Shown here one piece after another: positions 1-9,348 of a stretch of DNA of 64,000 bases. The position numbers and the translations under genes are program-made. Positions within the stretch are counted from its first letter, which is position 1. The number at the start of each line of letters is the position of its first letter. Source of the stretch: Tunturibacter gelidoferens (lineage in GTDB: Bacteria > Acidobacteriota > Terriglobia > Terriglobales > Acidobacteriaceae); contig NZ_CP132938.1 of NCBI RefSeq assembly GCF_040358255.1, positions 4,340,001-4,404,000 of the forward strand, in the 5' to 3' direction. The notes beneath the pieces were generated by a model. It was not told the origin of the DNA, did not search any database, and worked only from the letters and a program-made list of their open reading frames with translations.

Positions 1-1010
1 TCAGGAGCCAGCGGCTTTGCCTTATCCAAGGTCTTCAGCGCTTCATCGTAATGCCCTTGTCTCCGCTCGATCTCGGAGATATGGATCTGCGACTGGGCGT
101 CCTGCGGCTCAGCGGCGACAATCCCATTCAGCACCTTGAGCGCCTCATCAAGTTGCCCATCGCCAAGCAACGCATTGGCAAGACCGCGCTCTGTATCCAG
201 ATTATCGGGCTCAGCATCGAGAGCCCGATGATAGGCAGCGATTGCGTCCTTATTTCTCTTCAGCTGCTCATAGCTCGCACCTAACGCAAACTCGACGCGC
301 GGCGAACGATCGTCGACCGGAATCGCGCTGAGCACATCGGCGGCACGCTTCGGATCTCCCTGCTCGCTATAGAGCCGCGCCATATTGAGCGCAACCTCCT
401 CCGAATTTGCGTCAATGCCCTGCGCTGCTTTGAACTGAGCCTCAGCCTTCCCCGAGTCGTGATTCAGTCCATACAGCTGGCCCAACAAAAGATGCGTCTC
501 TACGTCGTTCGGCTTCAGCTGAGCAAGCTTTTCGTACTCTGCAATCGCGAGTTGAAGCATCTGCCCCGACTGAGAGCTTTGCATATCTCCGAGCGAACGC
601 AGATAGACCTTTCCCAGCAAGGTATGAGCTTCAATATCATCAGGATTCTTGGTCACCTGATCCTGCGCAGCGGTCACAGCCTCACGAATGCGGCCAATCT
701 TGAAGTAAAGGTCGGCCAGACCATCCTGCAGAAGGCGCGAATTCGGGTCAGCATCCAAAGCCAGCTTGTATTGCTCCACCGCCTGGGTCGCATAATCCGA
801 TCGCCCCGCATTGACCGCCATATCTTCATAGAGCCGCGCCAACCCATAGTGGTAGTACGAAGACGCGCGATCAGTTTGAACCGAAGTTGCAACCAACCCC
901 TTTGAAGCGGCTGGAGCCTGAGCGATCATCGTGTGCGCAGCAAAAAGAAGTGACGCAGCCGGAATCAGCCGGAGATGGCGAAGAGACGAGGCACGTAAAA
1001 GAAGTGTCAT
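1..1010 (-). CDS. exported TPR-repeat protein, C-terminus cut by window edge
   Basis: The reading frame starts at the ATG complementary to 1008-1010 and stays open to base 1, so 336 residues are visible and the C-terminus is missing. Residues 1 to about 33 form a signal peptide (basic n-region, hydrophobic core, small residues before APAAS). From about residue 45 the protein is a string of tetratricopeptide repeats, with recurring patterns such as A-x-x-x-Y-x-x-A-L-x-x-x-P. TPR arrays mediate protein-protein contacts; no catalytic domain is visible. It lies 155 bases downstream of purH on the same strand and may be the last gene of that transcript. Its partner is unknown. Confidence 0.85.
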   Translation of the reverse strand, partial: MTLLLRASSLRHLRLIPAASLLFAAHTMIAQAPAASKGLVATSVQTDRASSYYHYGLARLYEDMAVNAGRSDYATQAVEQYKLALDADPNSRLLQDGLADLYFKIGRIREAVTAAQDQVTKNPDDIEAHTLLGKVYLRSLGDMQSSQSGQMLQLAIAEYEKLAQLKPNDVETHLLLGQLYGLNHDSGKAEAQFKAAQGIDANSEEVALNMARLYSEQGDPKRAADVLSAIPVDDRSPRVEFALGASYEQLKRNKDAIAAYHRALDAEPDNLDTERGLANALLGDGQLDEALKVLNGIVAAEPQDAQSQIHISEIERRQGHYDEALKTLDKAKPLAP

Positions 1011-1165
1011 GATGTAGTTTCCTGTGCCGACGGAATGGAAGTCGATGCTGCTCGACTAGACACTGGTTAGACGATGCCGCCTGCGGATTGGATGCAGGGG
1101 GCCCAGACTAGCCGTTTGCGCAGCATGGCGGTGATTATATCCGTCATTGGCTCAAATCCGGAAGA

Positions 1166-2782
1166 TTATCCATGCCGAAAGTGCCTGACGCCGGTAAACG
1201 CCATCGCCACGCCCAGCCTGTCTGCAGCCTCGATCACCTCGGCATCCCGCACCGAACCACCGGGCTGAATCACCGCTGTGGCACCAGCTTGCGCTACAAC
1301 TTCCAGGCCATCCGCGAAAGGGAAAAATGCGTCGGAGGCTGCAACGGTGCCGTTTAGCGGCAGTACGGCTTTCATTGCGCCGAAGCGAGCTGCATCCACC
1401 CGGCTCATCTGGCCCGCCCCGATACCGACCGTCTGGCCGTGGCCACCGCTGAAACGAGCGTAGACGATCGTGTTCGATTTGACGTGTTTGCATACTCGCC
1501 AGGCAAACAGCAAAGCACGCAACTCCTCCGCAGTGGGCGCTCGCTTGGAGACGATTTGAAGCTCTCCCTCCCTGATCCGCAACCGATCGGCATCCTGCAC
1601 CAGCATCCCGCCTGAAACCTGCTTCAAGACGCGTGGAGTATCAGCGGGCGAAATCTCAAGGAGCCTGAGATTCTTCTTCGCCCCAAAACGTTCCAGCGCC
1701 TCACTAGTGAACGAAGGCGCGACGATAGCCTCGACGAACAGCTTCGCAATCTCCTCTGCTGCTGCGGCATCCACCTCGCGGTTTATCCCAATCACTCCGC
1801 CAAAGGCCGACACCGGATCGGCCTCAAGAGCACGGCAATACGCTTCCGCAACGGTGGCTCCGGTCGAAGCTCCACAGGGGTTGGTGTGTTTGATAATGAC
1901 AACCGCCGGCTCGTCGAACTCACTTACCAACTCCCAGCAAGCGTCAAGATCCACGATGTTGTTGTAGCTGAGTTCTTTCCCTTGTAGCTGCTTAGCATTC
2001 GCCACACCTTTGTCACTGCCGTCGGTATAAAGCGCAGCCTTCTGGTGTGGATTTTCCCCATAGCGAAGCGATTTGAGAAGCACATCATTGACCCGAATAG
2101 TTGTAGGTAACTGCTCTCGCGAAAAAATAGCCTTGCCGCTCGGAGTCTCGATGCTCTCCAGCGCCGTCGCTATGCCTGCATCGTATGCTGCGGTGACCGC
2201 GAAGGCTGTCTTGGCGAGCCTCCAGCGTGTCGCGTGACTCAGACCGCCCGAGTTCGCGGCCATCTCATCCGCCAATCGAGAATAGTCCGCGACTGAGGTC
2301 ACAATCGCGACGTCCGCGAAGTTCTTCGCCGCCGACCGGACCATCGAGGGTCCACCGATATCAATATTTTCGATCACCTCCGCGAAAGCAACCCCGGGCC
2401 GATTCGCCGTCTTCTCGAACGCATACAGGTTCACCACCACCATATCGATCGGTTCTATCTGGTGTTCAGCGACCGAAGCCATATGTTCCGCGTTATCACG
2501 GATATGCAGAATCCCACCGTGAACCTTCGGATGAAGGGTCTTCACGCGGCCATCGAGCATCTCGGGAAATCCGGTCAGGTCGCTAATATCGCGCACGGGC
2601 AGACCCGCTTCTCGTAGCGCACGGGCGGTTCCCCCGGTTGAAACCAGGTCCACGCCGAACGACGCAAGAACTCGAGCAAAATCAACAAGTCCTGTCTTGT
2701 CAGTAACAGAGAGGAGAGCGCGGCGGATCTGCCGAAGATCGGTAGGAGCAGCTAAGGAAGCAACGTCGTGTTCAATCATCAC
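1166..2782 (-). CDS. purH: bifunctional AICAR transformylase / IMP cyclohydrolase
   Basis: PurH catalyses the last two steps of de novo IMP synthesis: formyl transfer from 10-formyl-tetrahydrofolate to AICAR, then ring closure. The 538 residues match the usual length of about 520-540. The N-terminal MGS-like cyclohydrolase domain shows LLSVTDKTGL, STGGTARAL and KTLHPKVHGGIL. The transformylase domain shows RYGENPHQKA, the catalytic KHTNPCG segment and GIGAGQMSRVDA, and the protein ends in the typical FTGVRHFRHG. The start ATG is complementary to 2780-2782, 36 bases below the pyrD stop, so a pyrD-purH transcript is likely. The protein is cytoplasmic and intact. Confidence 0.98.
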   Translation of the reverse strand: MMIEHDVASLAAPTDLRQIRRALLSVTDKTGLVDFARVLASFGVDLVSTGGTARALREAGLPVRDISDLTGFPEMLDGRVKTLHPKVHGGILHIRDNAEHMASVAEHQIEPIDMVVVNLYAFEKTANRPGVAFAEVIENIDIGGPSMVRSAAKNFADVAIVTSVADYSRLADEMAANSGGLSHATRWRLAKTAFAVTAAYDAGIATALESIETPSGKAIFSREQLPTTIRVNDVLLKSLRYGENPHQKAALYTDGSDKGVANAKQLQGKELSYNNIVDLDACWELVSEFDEPAVVIIKHTNPCGASTGATVAEAYCRALEADPVSAFGGVIGINREVDAAAAEEIAKLFVEAIVAPSFTSEALERFGAKKNLRLLEISPADTPRVLKQVSGGMLVQDADRLRIREGELQIVSKRAPTAEELRALLFAWRVCKHVKSNTIVYARFSGGHGQTVGIGAGQMSRVDAARFGAMKAVLPLNGTVAASDAFFPFADGLEVVAQAGATAVIQPGGSVRDAEVIEAADRLGVAMAFTGVRHFRHG

Positions 2783-2818
2783 CTGACTATTCTAAAGCCA
2801 GCAAGCGACAGCATCTCG

Positions 2819-3802
2819 TCACAGCAGAGCCGAACCAGTCAGCGAGCTTACGTGCAGAACCTGGTGCGCGACACACCAGCGCTTGAGCCCATTCGCAACA
2901 TTCTCGACGGCGCGAGGATCCGCGTAGCTGGCCGTCCCAACCTGTACCGCGGTCGCTCCAGCCATCATGAACTCAACCGCGTCCTCGGCCCGAACAACTC
3001 CTCCCATGCCAACGATAGGGATGGTCACATTCTTTGAAACCTCATGCACCATCCGCACCGCAATGGGTTTGATTGCGGGTCCGGAGAGTCCTCCGGTGAT
3101 ATTGGCGATGCGAGGCCGACGCGTCTCAACATCAATCGCCAAAGAGACGAACGTGTTGACCAGTGAGACCGCGTCCGCGCCCCCGTCCGCTGCAACGCGC
3201 GCCATTAGTCCAATATCCGTAACATTAGGTGAAAGCTTGACCATCAAAGGCCTGCGAGCCGCCGCCTTGCATCGTGCCACCAACTCCCAAAGCTGCGGCG
3301 GATCGGTTCCGAAGACCATGCCTCCATGGCTGGTATTGGGGCAACTCGCATTCAGCTCATACATCGCAACACCGGGAGCATCGTTCAGGGCTTGAATAAC
3401 CGCGACACAATCCTCGATGGTGAATCCAAAGACATTCGCAATAATGACCGTGCCCGTGATCTTCCTCAGCTTGGGAAGTTTTTCTGCGATAAAGGCGCGA
3501 ACCCCCATGTTCTGCAGCCCAATCGCATTCATCATCCCGGCGGGGGTCTCTATGATTCTCGGAGCCGGGTTGCCAGCCATCGCCTCGCGGGAGAGCCCTT
3601 TCGTGACCAACCCTCCGATGCGATCCAGAGAAACAATATCTTCAAACTCGATCCCATAACCGAACGTTCCGCTTGCCGCAATCACCGGCGAGCTAAACTC
3701 AACACCGGCGACGGTCACCCGCATGTCCGGACCTTTGGCTCGTGCAGTCGCGCTCACTGTATCGATTCCATTCCCATGCCTATCCAGTGTAGCGGTACTC
3801 AT
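2819..3802 (-). CDS. pyrD: dihydroorotate dehydrogenase, class 1B-type catalytic subunit
   Basis: This is an FMN enzyme that oxidises dihydroorotate to orotate in pyrimidine synthesis. The 327 residues include the FMN-barrel motifs ASGTFGYG, GLQNMGV, NANVFG-type IIANVFG, the active-site loop ELNASCPN whose Cys is the general base of class 1 enzymes, VKLSPN, GLSGPAIKPIA and the C-terminal phosphate-binding GMGGV and AGATAVQVGT. Class 1B enzymes usually pair with a PyrK ferredoxin-reductase-like subunit, and no pyrK is visible nearby. The first ~25 residues precede the conserved core, so the internal ATG at the MRVTVAG segment is an alternative start. It lies 46 bases after the GH105 gene and 36 bases before purH. 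Confidence 0.95.
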   Translation of the reverse strand: MSTATLDRHGNGIDTVSATARAKGPDMRVTVAGVEFSSPVIAASGTFGYGIEFEDIVSLDRIGGLVTKGLSREAMAGNPAPRIIETPAGMMNAIGLQNMGVRAFIAEKLPKLRKITGTVIIANVFGFTIEDCVAVIQALNDAPGVAMYELNASCPNTSHGGMVFGTDPPQLWELVARCKAAARRPLMVKLSPNVTDIGLMARVAADGGADAVSLVNTFVSLAIDVETRRPRIANITGGLSGPAIKPIAVRMVHEVSKNVTIPIVGMGGVVRAEDAVEFMMAGATAVQVGTASYADPRAVENVANGLKRWCVAHQVLHVSSLTGSALL

Positions 3803-3848
3803 CGCACGTTAGCATCACCCGGCCGTAGCGCCTCGATTTGTATAAGCG

Positions 3849-5099
3849 CTAGTGCTTGGACGCAGCGAGTCGATGCATCTCCGAACCCGCCATCAGGAAG
3901 CCGCCAACTCCATACACATAGCTCGCCGAAGGCTTGAACTTGCCCGGCTGCCCATCGATCGGCTGAATCGAACCCAAACGTCCATCCGCGTAGATGTGCC
4001 CAAGCATTCCCTTCCACGACTTCTCCACCACCGGAAGATACGTCTTGCGATCGAGAATCTTCTCATTGATCCCATACGCAATCGCAAACGTAAAAAACGC
4101 CGACCCCGACACCTCCGGCAGGTCATAAGACCCCGGGTCCAGCAACCCCGATCGCCACAACCCATCCGGACTCTGAATCGCCGCCAGTTTCTCGGCCATC
4201 TCACGAAACTGTGCCACATACTTCGGTCGCGAAGGATAGTCCGCCGGCATGCTCCGCAACACATTGACCAGCGCACCCATCACCCAGCCATTGCCGCGCG
4301 ACCAGAAGATCGGCTTTCCGTTCGCCTGTTTCTGCGTAAAGTAGCGGCTGTCGCGAAAGTAAAGATGCTCCTCCTGGCTGTAGAGGCTCCCCGACGTTAG
4401 CCACCACTCGTGATCCATGTAGTCGAGATACTTCCGGTCTTTCGTAATCGCATACATCCGTGAAAGCACCGGCGGCGACATGAACAGAGCATCGCACCAC
4501 CACCAAAGCAGCTTATTGGGGTCGTCTACACGCACAATCAGACGATCCATAATCGCCTTCGTGTCCGCCATCCGCACAGGTTGCGAGTCTTTGCGATAGA
4601 GGTCCATGTAAGCCTGCCCTAAAGCCTGATCATCTGCATGAGGAAACCGTGCATCGAGCAGCGTCCAGTCCGACCGCTCCGCCAGATGCAGTACAGCATC
4701 GCGATACTTCGGATCACCAGTAGTCTTCGATGCCGCAAGCAATCCGTCATAGAGCGCAGCAAACGTCCACTGCTTATTGAAGTGCGGCTCCGCATAAGCA
4801 ACCTGCCAGTCGGCAACCTTCTTTATGGCCGCATCGATGGCCTTCGGCTTCAACTCAGTCGACAGTCCTTTGGCCAGTGGCCCAGGATCATCCGGAGCAT
4901 CCCCTGCGGCATTACCGTCCACCGGCACAACCTTCGCTGTCGGAGCCACCTCCGGAGCAGTCTGCGCAAAGGCCCCCATCGAAACAGCCCCGACCAGCAG
5001 AACAAGAGCAAAGCCACGCGAAGTTCTTGCCAGCAATCCAGTTCGAGAAACCCCACCGGATCCCCACTGCAGCGTCACAACATTCGAAAAAAACATCAT
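3849..5099 (-). CDS. GH105 (YteR/RhiN-like) unsaturated rhamnogalacturonyl hydrolase, exported
   Basis: Glycosyl hydrolase family 88/105 enzymes hydrate the unsaturated uronate left by polysaccharide lyases and release it, finishing pectin-fragment breakdown. The 416-residue protein has an N-terminal signal peptide (hydrophobic core FALVLLVGAVSMGAFA, cleavage near AFA-Q). The alpha/alpha-barrel core carries HADDQALGQAYMDLY, the conserved WWWCDALFMSPPVL block with the presumed catalytic Asp, FWSRGNGWVMGAL and SGSAFFTFAIAYGI. The start lies 2 bases below the stop of the ROK regulator, so the two are almost certainly co-transcribed. GH88 proper is an alternative, but the GNGW and CDALFM blocks favour GH105. 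Confidence 0.88.
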   Translation of the reverse strand: MMFFSNVVTLQWGSGGVSRTGLLARTSRGFALVLLVGAVSMGAFAQTAPEVAPTAKVVPVDGNAAGDAPDDPGPLAKGLSTELKPKAIDAAIKKVADWQVAYAEPHFNKQWTFAALYDGLLAASKTTGDPKYRDAVLHLAERSDWTLLDARFPHADDQALGQAYMDLYRKDSQPVRMADTKAIMDRLIVRVDDPNKLLWWWCDALFMSPPVLSRMYAITKDRKYLDYMDHEWWLTSGSLYSQEEHLYFRDSRYFTQKQANGKPIFWSRGNGWVMGALVNVLRSMPADYPSRPKYVAQFREMAEKLAAIQSPDGLWRSGLLDPGSYDLPEVSGSAFFTFAIAYGINEKILDRKTYLPVVEKSWKGMLGHIYADGRLGSIQPIDGQPGKFKPSASYVYGVGGFLMAGSEMHRLAASKH

Positions 5100-5101
5100 C
5101 C

Positions 5102-6274
5102 CTAAACCAGACTCCCATTCATTACCAGTGCAACTGCACTCCGCAACCGCGCCGTGTTCCCTTCAAAGGCAGGCCGTAACCTCGGCGCCTTCGAAAGAGC
5201 ATTCTGTTTGAGTTCAGACTCAACGATCGGCCCGAACAGATACCACGCAGCCGTAATATCCCCAACGACCACAATCTCACTCGGAGCCAGGGCATTGGCA
5301 ACCATCCTCAATCCCCGTCCAAGAAACGAAGACATCTTCTCAAGAGCTTTGACCGCATTGGCATCATGGGACTGCGCCATCTTCACCAGCGCTGCAAAGG
5401 TAGGCGGCGCGCTCGCCCCACTCATCTCTTCGTAGTAGCGCAGACCCGCGCGATTCGAGCCGACAGTCTCCCAGCACCCTCGCCCCCCACACCCGCACCG
5501 CGGTCCATTCATCTCCATCTGCACATGGCCAAACTCTCCCGCCATGCCGTTTGCGCCGCGAAGCAACTGCCCATTGGCAAAGATTCCCGTTCCAATTCCC
5601 TCTGAAACATTCACCACCACCAGGTCATGCAAGCCATCGCTGTCGCCGAACCAGACCTCCGACAGCGCGCACGCATTTGCGACGTTATCCATCTCAACGC
5701 GCAGCCCCGTAGCTTTTTGAATACGCGACTTGATACTCGAGATGGGCCACTTCAAGTTCGGCGCAAAGATCGGCTCGTCGCGAAGCGGGTCAGCTCGACC
5801 CGGCAGACTGATGCCAATTCCGTCAAACGATTTGTCGCTATGCGCCGCGATCAGCTTCCGAATCGCAGAGATAATCGGCTGAATCGCCTTCTTCGGATCC
5901 TCCGGCAGCTCGACCACATTCTGCGCCACAATCTTCCCGCCAAGATCAGTCACCGCAACCGTCGTCTGCGACGGATGAATGTCCAGCGCAATCACAGCAC
6001 GCTGATGATTCAATTCGAGAAAAGTCGGTCTGCGACCACGAGGTGGCCGCCCCGTCGAACCCTCCAGAATCCACCTCTCCTTGATCAAGTCTTCGACGAT
6101 CAGCGAGACCGTGCTGCGCTGCAGACCCGAGACGCGGGCAAGATCGGCACGTGACAACGGCTGACGAGTTCGAATCAGATTGAAGACAAGGTTCCGGTTG
6201 ATCTGGCGAGGCGTTTTGTTCGACGCGCTCTGTCTGCGGGTAAAGGTGAACCGAGCCGAATGTGTGGTGGGCAT
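5102..6274 (-). CDS. ROK-family transcriptional regulator
   Basis: The 390-residue protein has a winged-helix N-terminus (about residues 20-85, including LSRADLARVSGLQRSTVSLI) fused to a ROK sugar-kinase-like domain with IALDIHPSQT, GIGISLPGRADP and GIGTGIFANGQLLRGANGMAGEFGH. The ROK zinc-binding segment PRCGCGGRGCWE is intact. ROK regulators of this NagC/XylR type bind sugars and usually repress glycan-use genes. It is divergent from the GH2 gene and directly upstream of the GH105 gene, so it probably controls both. The intervening region 6275-6532 holds a candidate operator and promoter, listed separately. Confidence 0.92.
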   Translation of the reverse strand: MPTTHSARFTFTRRQSASNKTPRQINRNLVFNLIRTRQPLSRADLARVSGLQRSTVSLIVEDLIKERWILEGSTGRPPRGRRPTFLELNHQRAVIALDIHPSQTTVAVTDLGGKIVAQNVVELPEDPKKAIQPIISAIRKLIAAHSDKSFDGIGISLPGRADPLRDEPIFAPNLKWPISSIKSRIQKATGLRVEMDNVANACALSEVWFGDSDGLHDLVVVNVSEGIGTGIFANGQLLRGANGMAGEFGHVQMEMNGPRCGCGGRGCWETVGSNRAGLRYYEEMSGASAPPTFAALVKMAQSHDANAVKALEKMSSFLGRGLRMVANALAPSEIVVVGDITAAWYLFGPIVESELKQNALSKAPRLRPAFEGNTARLRSAVALVMNGSLV

Positions 6275-6341
6275 CGTTAGCTTTCGTGTCTCATAAAATC
6301 AATAGGCGAAACCATATCAAAACATACGAACTGGGCAAAAC

Positions 6342-6364
6342 TCGAACGTCGCACTGTCGTTCGA
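6342..6364. promoter_or_regulatory. candidate ROK operator, inverted repeat TCGAAC-N11-GTTCGA
   Basis: Perfect 6-base arms (6342-6347 and 6359-6364) lie in the divergent region between the ROK regulator and the GH2 gene, about 25 bases upstream of the -35 box. A third CGAAC copy lies near 6327-6331. The spacing would place the two half-sites about one and a half turns apart. Assignment to the ROK protein is inferred from position only. Confidence 0.4.
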
Positions 6365-6387
6365 ATCAATCTTGAGCCGCCCATCGC

Positions 6388-6416
6388 TTGACATCTTTGG
6401 CGACGAGTCTTTATAT
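6388..6416 (+). promoter_or_regulatory. sigma70-type promoter of the GH2 gene
   Basis: TTGACA at 6388-6393 is separated by 17 bases from TTATAT at 6411-6416. It would give a leader of roughly 110 bases before the ATG at 6533. A GCGAAAACGTT segment, resembling half of a LacI/ROK-type site, lies in the leader near 6459-6469. Confidence 0.55.
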
Positions 6417-6532
6417 CACTGGAGATCAAGCATTTTGTAGATACTTTGAATTATTGTTGCGAAAACGTTATTAACACCCAGAAATCTTCCATTAAAACAA
6501 CGCAAACCACCAATAGGAGAACGACAGCCACG

Positions 6533-9094
6533 ATGTACTCGCGACGAAATTTTCTAAAGACTGGCGCGACCGCCGTCGCAGCTTCGTGGCTCCCTGCTCT
6601 CCCCTTACAAGCCTCCATCGCAACCCTTGGCCGCAACACCAATCCAGCGGCCGACACACCCCACACGCGTCGGCTCAGCGAAGGATGGGAGTTCCTCCAG
6701 GGCTCTCTCGGCAGCCCATGGGAGGCATGGCACAGCGAAGAGGTCGCCGTCTGGCAGCCCATCGCCATGCCCCACTGCTTCAACGCCTACGACGGCTGCG
6801 ACCCCGACATCCCCTACTACCGCGGCAACGGCTGGTACCGCAGCCACGTCCCCATCGCCAACCCCTTCCCCAACGGACGCACCCTCCTTCACTTCGAAGG
6901 AGCCGGCCAAACTAATACCGTCTATGTGGGTGAAAAATTAGCAGGAAAACACACCGGAGGCTACGACGAGTTCGTCTTCGATATCACCGACCTGCTCCCC
7001 GACGCCTCCCAGACAGCAGCAGATCCAGCTTCCGCTCCGACGAAATCAAAAGTTAAGAAGCCCGCAGGCATCCCCATCTCAATCCTCTGCGATAACTCCC
7101 GCGATCAGGACCGCATGCCCTCCGACCTCAGCGACTTCAGTCTCTACGGCGGTATGTACCGTCACGTAAGCCTCGTCTACGTTCCCGCAGTCTCGCTCGA
7201 AACAATTCACATCCGCACCGATCTGCCCACACCGACAAGTCCCGCGAAGATCACAATCCTCGGCTCCCTGCACAACCCCGCCAGTTCCTCCGAGCAACTC
7301 AATCTCTCCATAGAAGTGGTCAACGCAAAAGGCACCCTGGTCCATCAATCGGCCCACAAGCTCCCACCTTGGCACGACGCAACCGAACTCATCAGCTTCA
7401 CCATCGCAAAACCGCAGCTATGGAGCCCCTCCGACCCACAACTCTACGAGTGCCGCATCACCCTCCACGCCTCAGCAGCCAACAACGCAGACGCTGACTA
7501 CACCGCGCGCGAGACCTTCGGCATTCGCCACACCGAGTTCGTCCAGCACGGCCCCTTCAAACTCAACGGCGAGCGTCTCCTCCTCCGCGGCACCCATCGC
7601 CACGAAGATCACGCAGGCTTCGCCGCCGCCATGCCCGACGATCTCATCAACCAGGAGATGCAGCTCATCAAGGACATGGGCGTCAACTTCATCCGCCTCG
7701 CCCACTATCAGCAATCACGCCGCGTCCTCGAGCACTGCGACCGCCTCGGCATCCTAGTCTGGGAAGAGATCCCCTGGTGCCGCGGCGGCATCGGCAACGA
7801 CACCTTCCAGGAGATGGGCCGCCGCACCCTCCGCAACATGATCGCCCAACACTACAATCACCCCAGCATCCTCCTCTGGGGCCTCGGCAACGAGGACGAC
7901 TGGCCCACCGAATACCCGGACGTCAACCAGCAGGCCATCCGCACCTACCTGCAGGAGCTCAATACCCTCTCGCACCAACTGGATCCCTCACGCCTCACGA
8001 CCATCCGCCGCTGCGACTTCGCCCGCGACATCCCCGACGTCTACTCGCCCTCCATCTGGGCCGGCTGGTATCGCGGCACCTACCCGGAGTACCAGAAGAC
8101 CCTCGAAACCGAGCGTGAGCGCGTCAACCATCTCTTCCACGCAGAGTGGGGAGCCGACAGCCACGCCGGTCGCCACTCTGAAGACCCCGACAAAGTCCTC
8201 GGCAAAATTGTAACTGGTAAAGGTACAGATGAACGCGGCATGGACTATCTCCTCACGGGCGGCCAGACCCGCGTATCCAAAGACGGCGACTGGTCGGAGA
8301 CCTACGCCTGCAACCTCTTCGACTGGTACCTCAAAACCCAGGAGACTCTCCCCTGGCTCACCGGCTCCGCCCAGTGGATCTTCAAAGACTTCACCACTCC
8401 CCTCCGCGTAGAAAATCCCATCCCGCGCATCAACCAAAAAGGCCTCATCGAACGAGACATGACGAAGAAGGAGAGCTACTTCGTCTTCCAGTCCTACTGG
8501 ACCGAAGTCCCCATGGCCCACATCTACGGCCACACCTGGCCCATTCGCTGGGGCACCGAAGGCGAACAGAAGATGGTCAAGGTCTACTCCAACTGCGACA
8601 CCGCCGAGCTCTTCGTCAATGGCAAATCCGCCGGCACAAAACAACGCAGCAGCCAGGACTTCCCCGCCGCCGGCCTCCGCTGGACGACTCCCTTCGCCAC
8701 CGGCAAAAACACCCTCCGCGTCGTAGCCACCAAAGCCGGTAAAACCATCACCGACGAAATCACCTTCATCTATCAGACAGAGCCCTGGGGCGCTCCCGCC
8801 GACCTAAAACTCACCGAAAGATCCCGCACCACCATCGACGGCAAAGAGACCGTCACCGTCGAAGCAAAGCTCTACGACGCAAAAGGCATCCTCTGTCTTG
8901 ACGCCCGCAACCGCCTGCGCTTTACCATCGCCGGTCTCGGCACCCTCATCGACAACCGCGGCACCACCAAAGCCTCCCGCGTCGTAGAAATGTCCAACGG
9001 CCGCGCCGAAATCACCATCATCCGCAACAACAGCTCCTCCGTAGTCAGCGTCACAACCCCCGGCATGCAAGCCGCCTTCTACACCATCCCCTAG
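6533..9094 (+). CDS. GH2 beta-galactosidase-like glycoside hydrolase, Tat-exported
   Basis: The chosen start at 6533 follows the Shine-Dalgarno-like AATAGGAGA (6512-6520) and gives an 853-residue protein beginning with a twin-arginine signal (SRRNFLK, then a hydrophobic stretch to about residue 28). An upstream in-frame ATG at 6446 would put 29 residues before the Tat motif and is less likely. The order is sugar-binding jelly roll, immunoglobulin-like domain, then TIM barrel with RGTHRHEDH and MGVNFIRLAHY, acid/base Glu454 in GLGNEDD, and likely nucleophile Glu538 in FHAEWGAD. C-terminal beta domains follow. GH2 acts on beta-galactosides, glucuronides or mannosides; the exact substrate is not readable. 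It is divergent from the ROK gene and probably works with the GH105 enzyme on plant polysaccharide. Confidence 0.92.
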   Translation: MYSRRNFLKTGATAVAASWLPALPLQASIATLGRNTNPAADTPHTRRLSEGWEFLQGSLGSPWEAWHSEEVAVWQPIAMPHCFNAYDGCDPDIPYYRGNGWYRSHVPIANPFPNGRTLLHFEGAGQTNTVYVGEKLAGKHTGGYDEFVFDITDLLPDASQTAADPASAPTKSKVKKPAGIPISILCDNSRDQDRMPSDLSDFSLYGGMYRHVSLVYVPAVSLETIHIRTDLPTPTSPAKITILGSLHNPASSSEQLNLSIEVVNAKGTLVHQSAHKLPPWHDATELISFTIAKPQLWSPSDPQLYECRITLHASAANNADADYTARETFGIRHTEFVQHGPFKLNGERLLLRGTHRHEDHAGFAAAMPDDLINQEMQLIKDMGVNFIRLAHYQQSRRVLEHCDRLGILVWEEIPWCRGGIGNDTFQEMGRRTLRNMIAQHYNHPSILLWGLGNEDDWPTEYPDVNQQAIRTYLQELNTLSHQLDPSRLTTIRRCDFARDIPDVYSPSIWAGWYRGTYPEYQKTLETERERVNHLFHAEWGADSHAGRHSEDPDKVLGKIVTGKGTDERGMDYLLTGGQTRVSKDGDWSETYACNLFDWYLKTQETLPWLTGSAQWIFKDFTTPLRVENPIPRINQKGLIERDMTKKESYFVFQSYWTEVPMAHIYGHTWPIRWGTEGEQKMVKVYSNCDTAELFVNGKSAGTKQRSSQDFPAAGLRWTTPFATGKNTLRVVATKAGKTITDEITFIYQTEPWGAPADLKLTERSRTTIDGKETVTVEAKLYDAKGILCLDARNRLRFTIAGLGTLIDNRGTTKASRVVEMSNGRAEITIIRNNSSSVVSVTTPGMQAAFYTIP

Positions 9095-9142
9095 CAGTAG
9101 GCCTCACTAAGCCGCAAATTCGGGACCTGTTGTTGCTTCTTT

Positions 9143-9213
9143 TTGTTGTCATCCCGTAGGGATCTGCTGTTGCATTTGTCTTTTGTTGCCATCATGTAGG
9201 GATCTGCTGTTGC
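9143..9213. repeat. tandem copies of a short dispersed repeat (family A)
   Basis: Two near-identical units, 9143-9173 and 9183-9213, share the pattern TTGTTG-C-AT-(C/A)-GTAGGGATCTGCTGTTGC. They resemble the ends of the longer family A copies at 11674-11712 and 18521-18560, with the middle GCGCAGCGGAG segment missing. They sit in the space between the GH2 and lysozyme genes. Confidence 0.65.
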
Positions 9214-9230
9214 AAGTCTTTGCCGTAGGG

Positions 9231-9256
9231 GACCCCAAGGCTTTAGCCTTGGGGTC
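9231..9256. repeat. perfect 12-base palindrome between GH2 and lysozyme genes
   Basis: The arms GACCCCAAGGCT and AGCCTTGGGGTC flank only TT. A stable RNA hairpin would form on either strand. There is no following T-run, so a Rho-independent terminator is not well supported; it may be a repeated extragenic palindrome or a transcript-end stabiliser for the GH2 mRNA. Confidence 0.6.
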
Positions 9257-9348
9257 TCTCTGCGCCTCAAGACCGGTAGTGGGCTTCAGCCCTTGGCGTA
9301 TGCCTTCTTCTCCCAACCCAGAAAGTCGCGCATGCTAGCCTGAAGATC

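Noticed and set aside
9231-9256. Rho-independent terminator after the GH2 gene
   Set aside because: The hairpin is perfect but no T-run follows on either strand; reported as a palindrome only.
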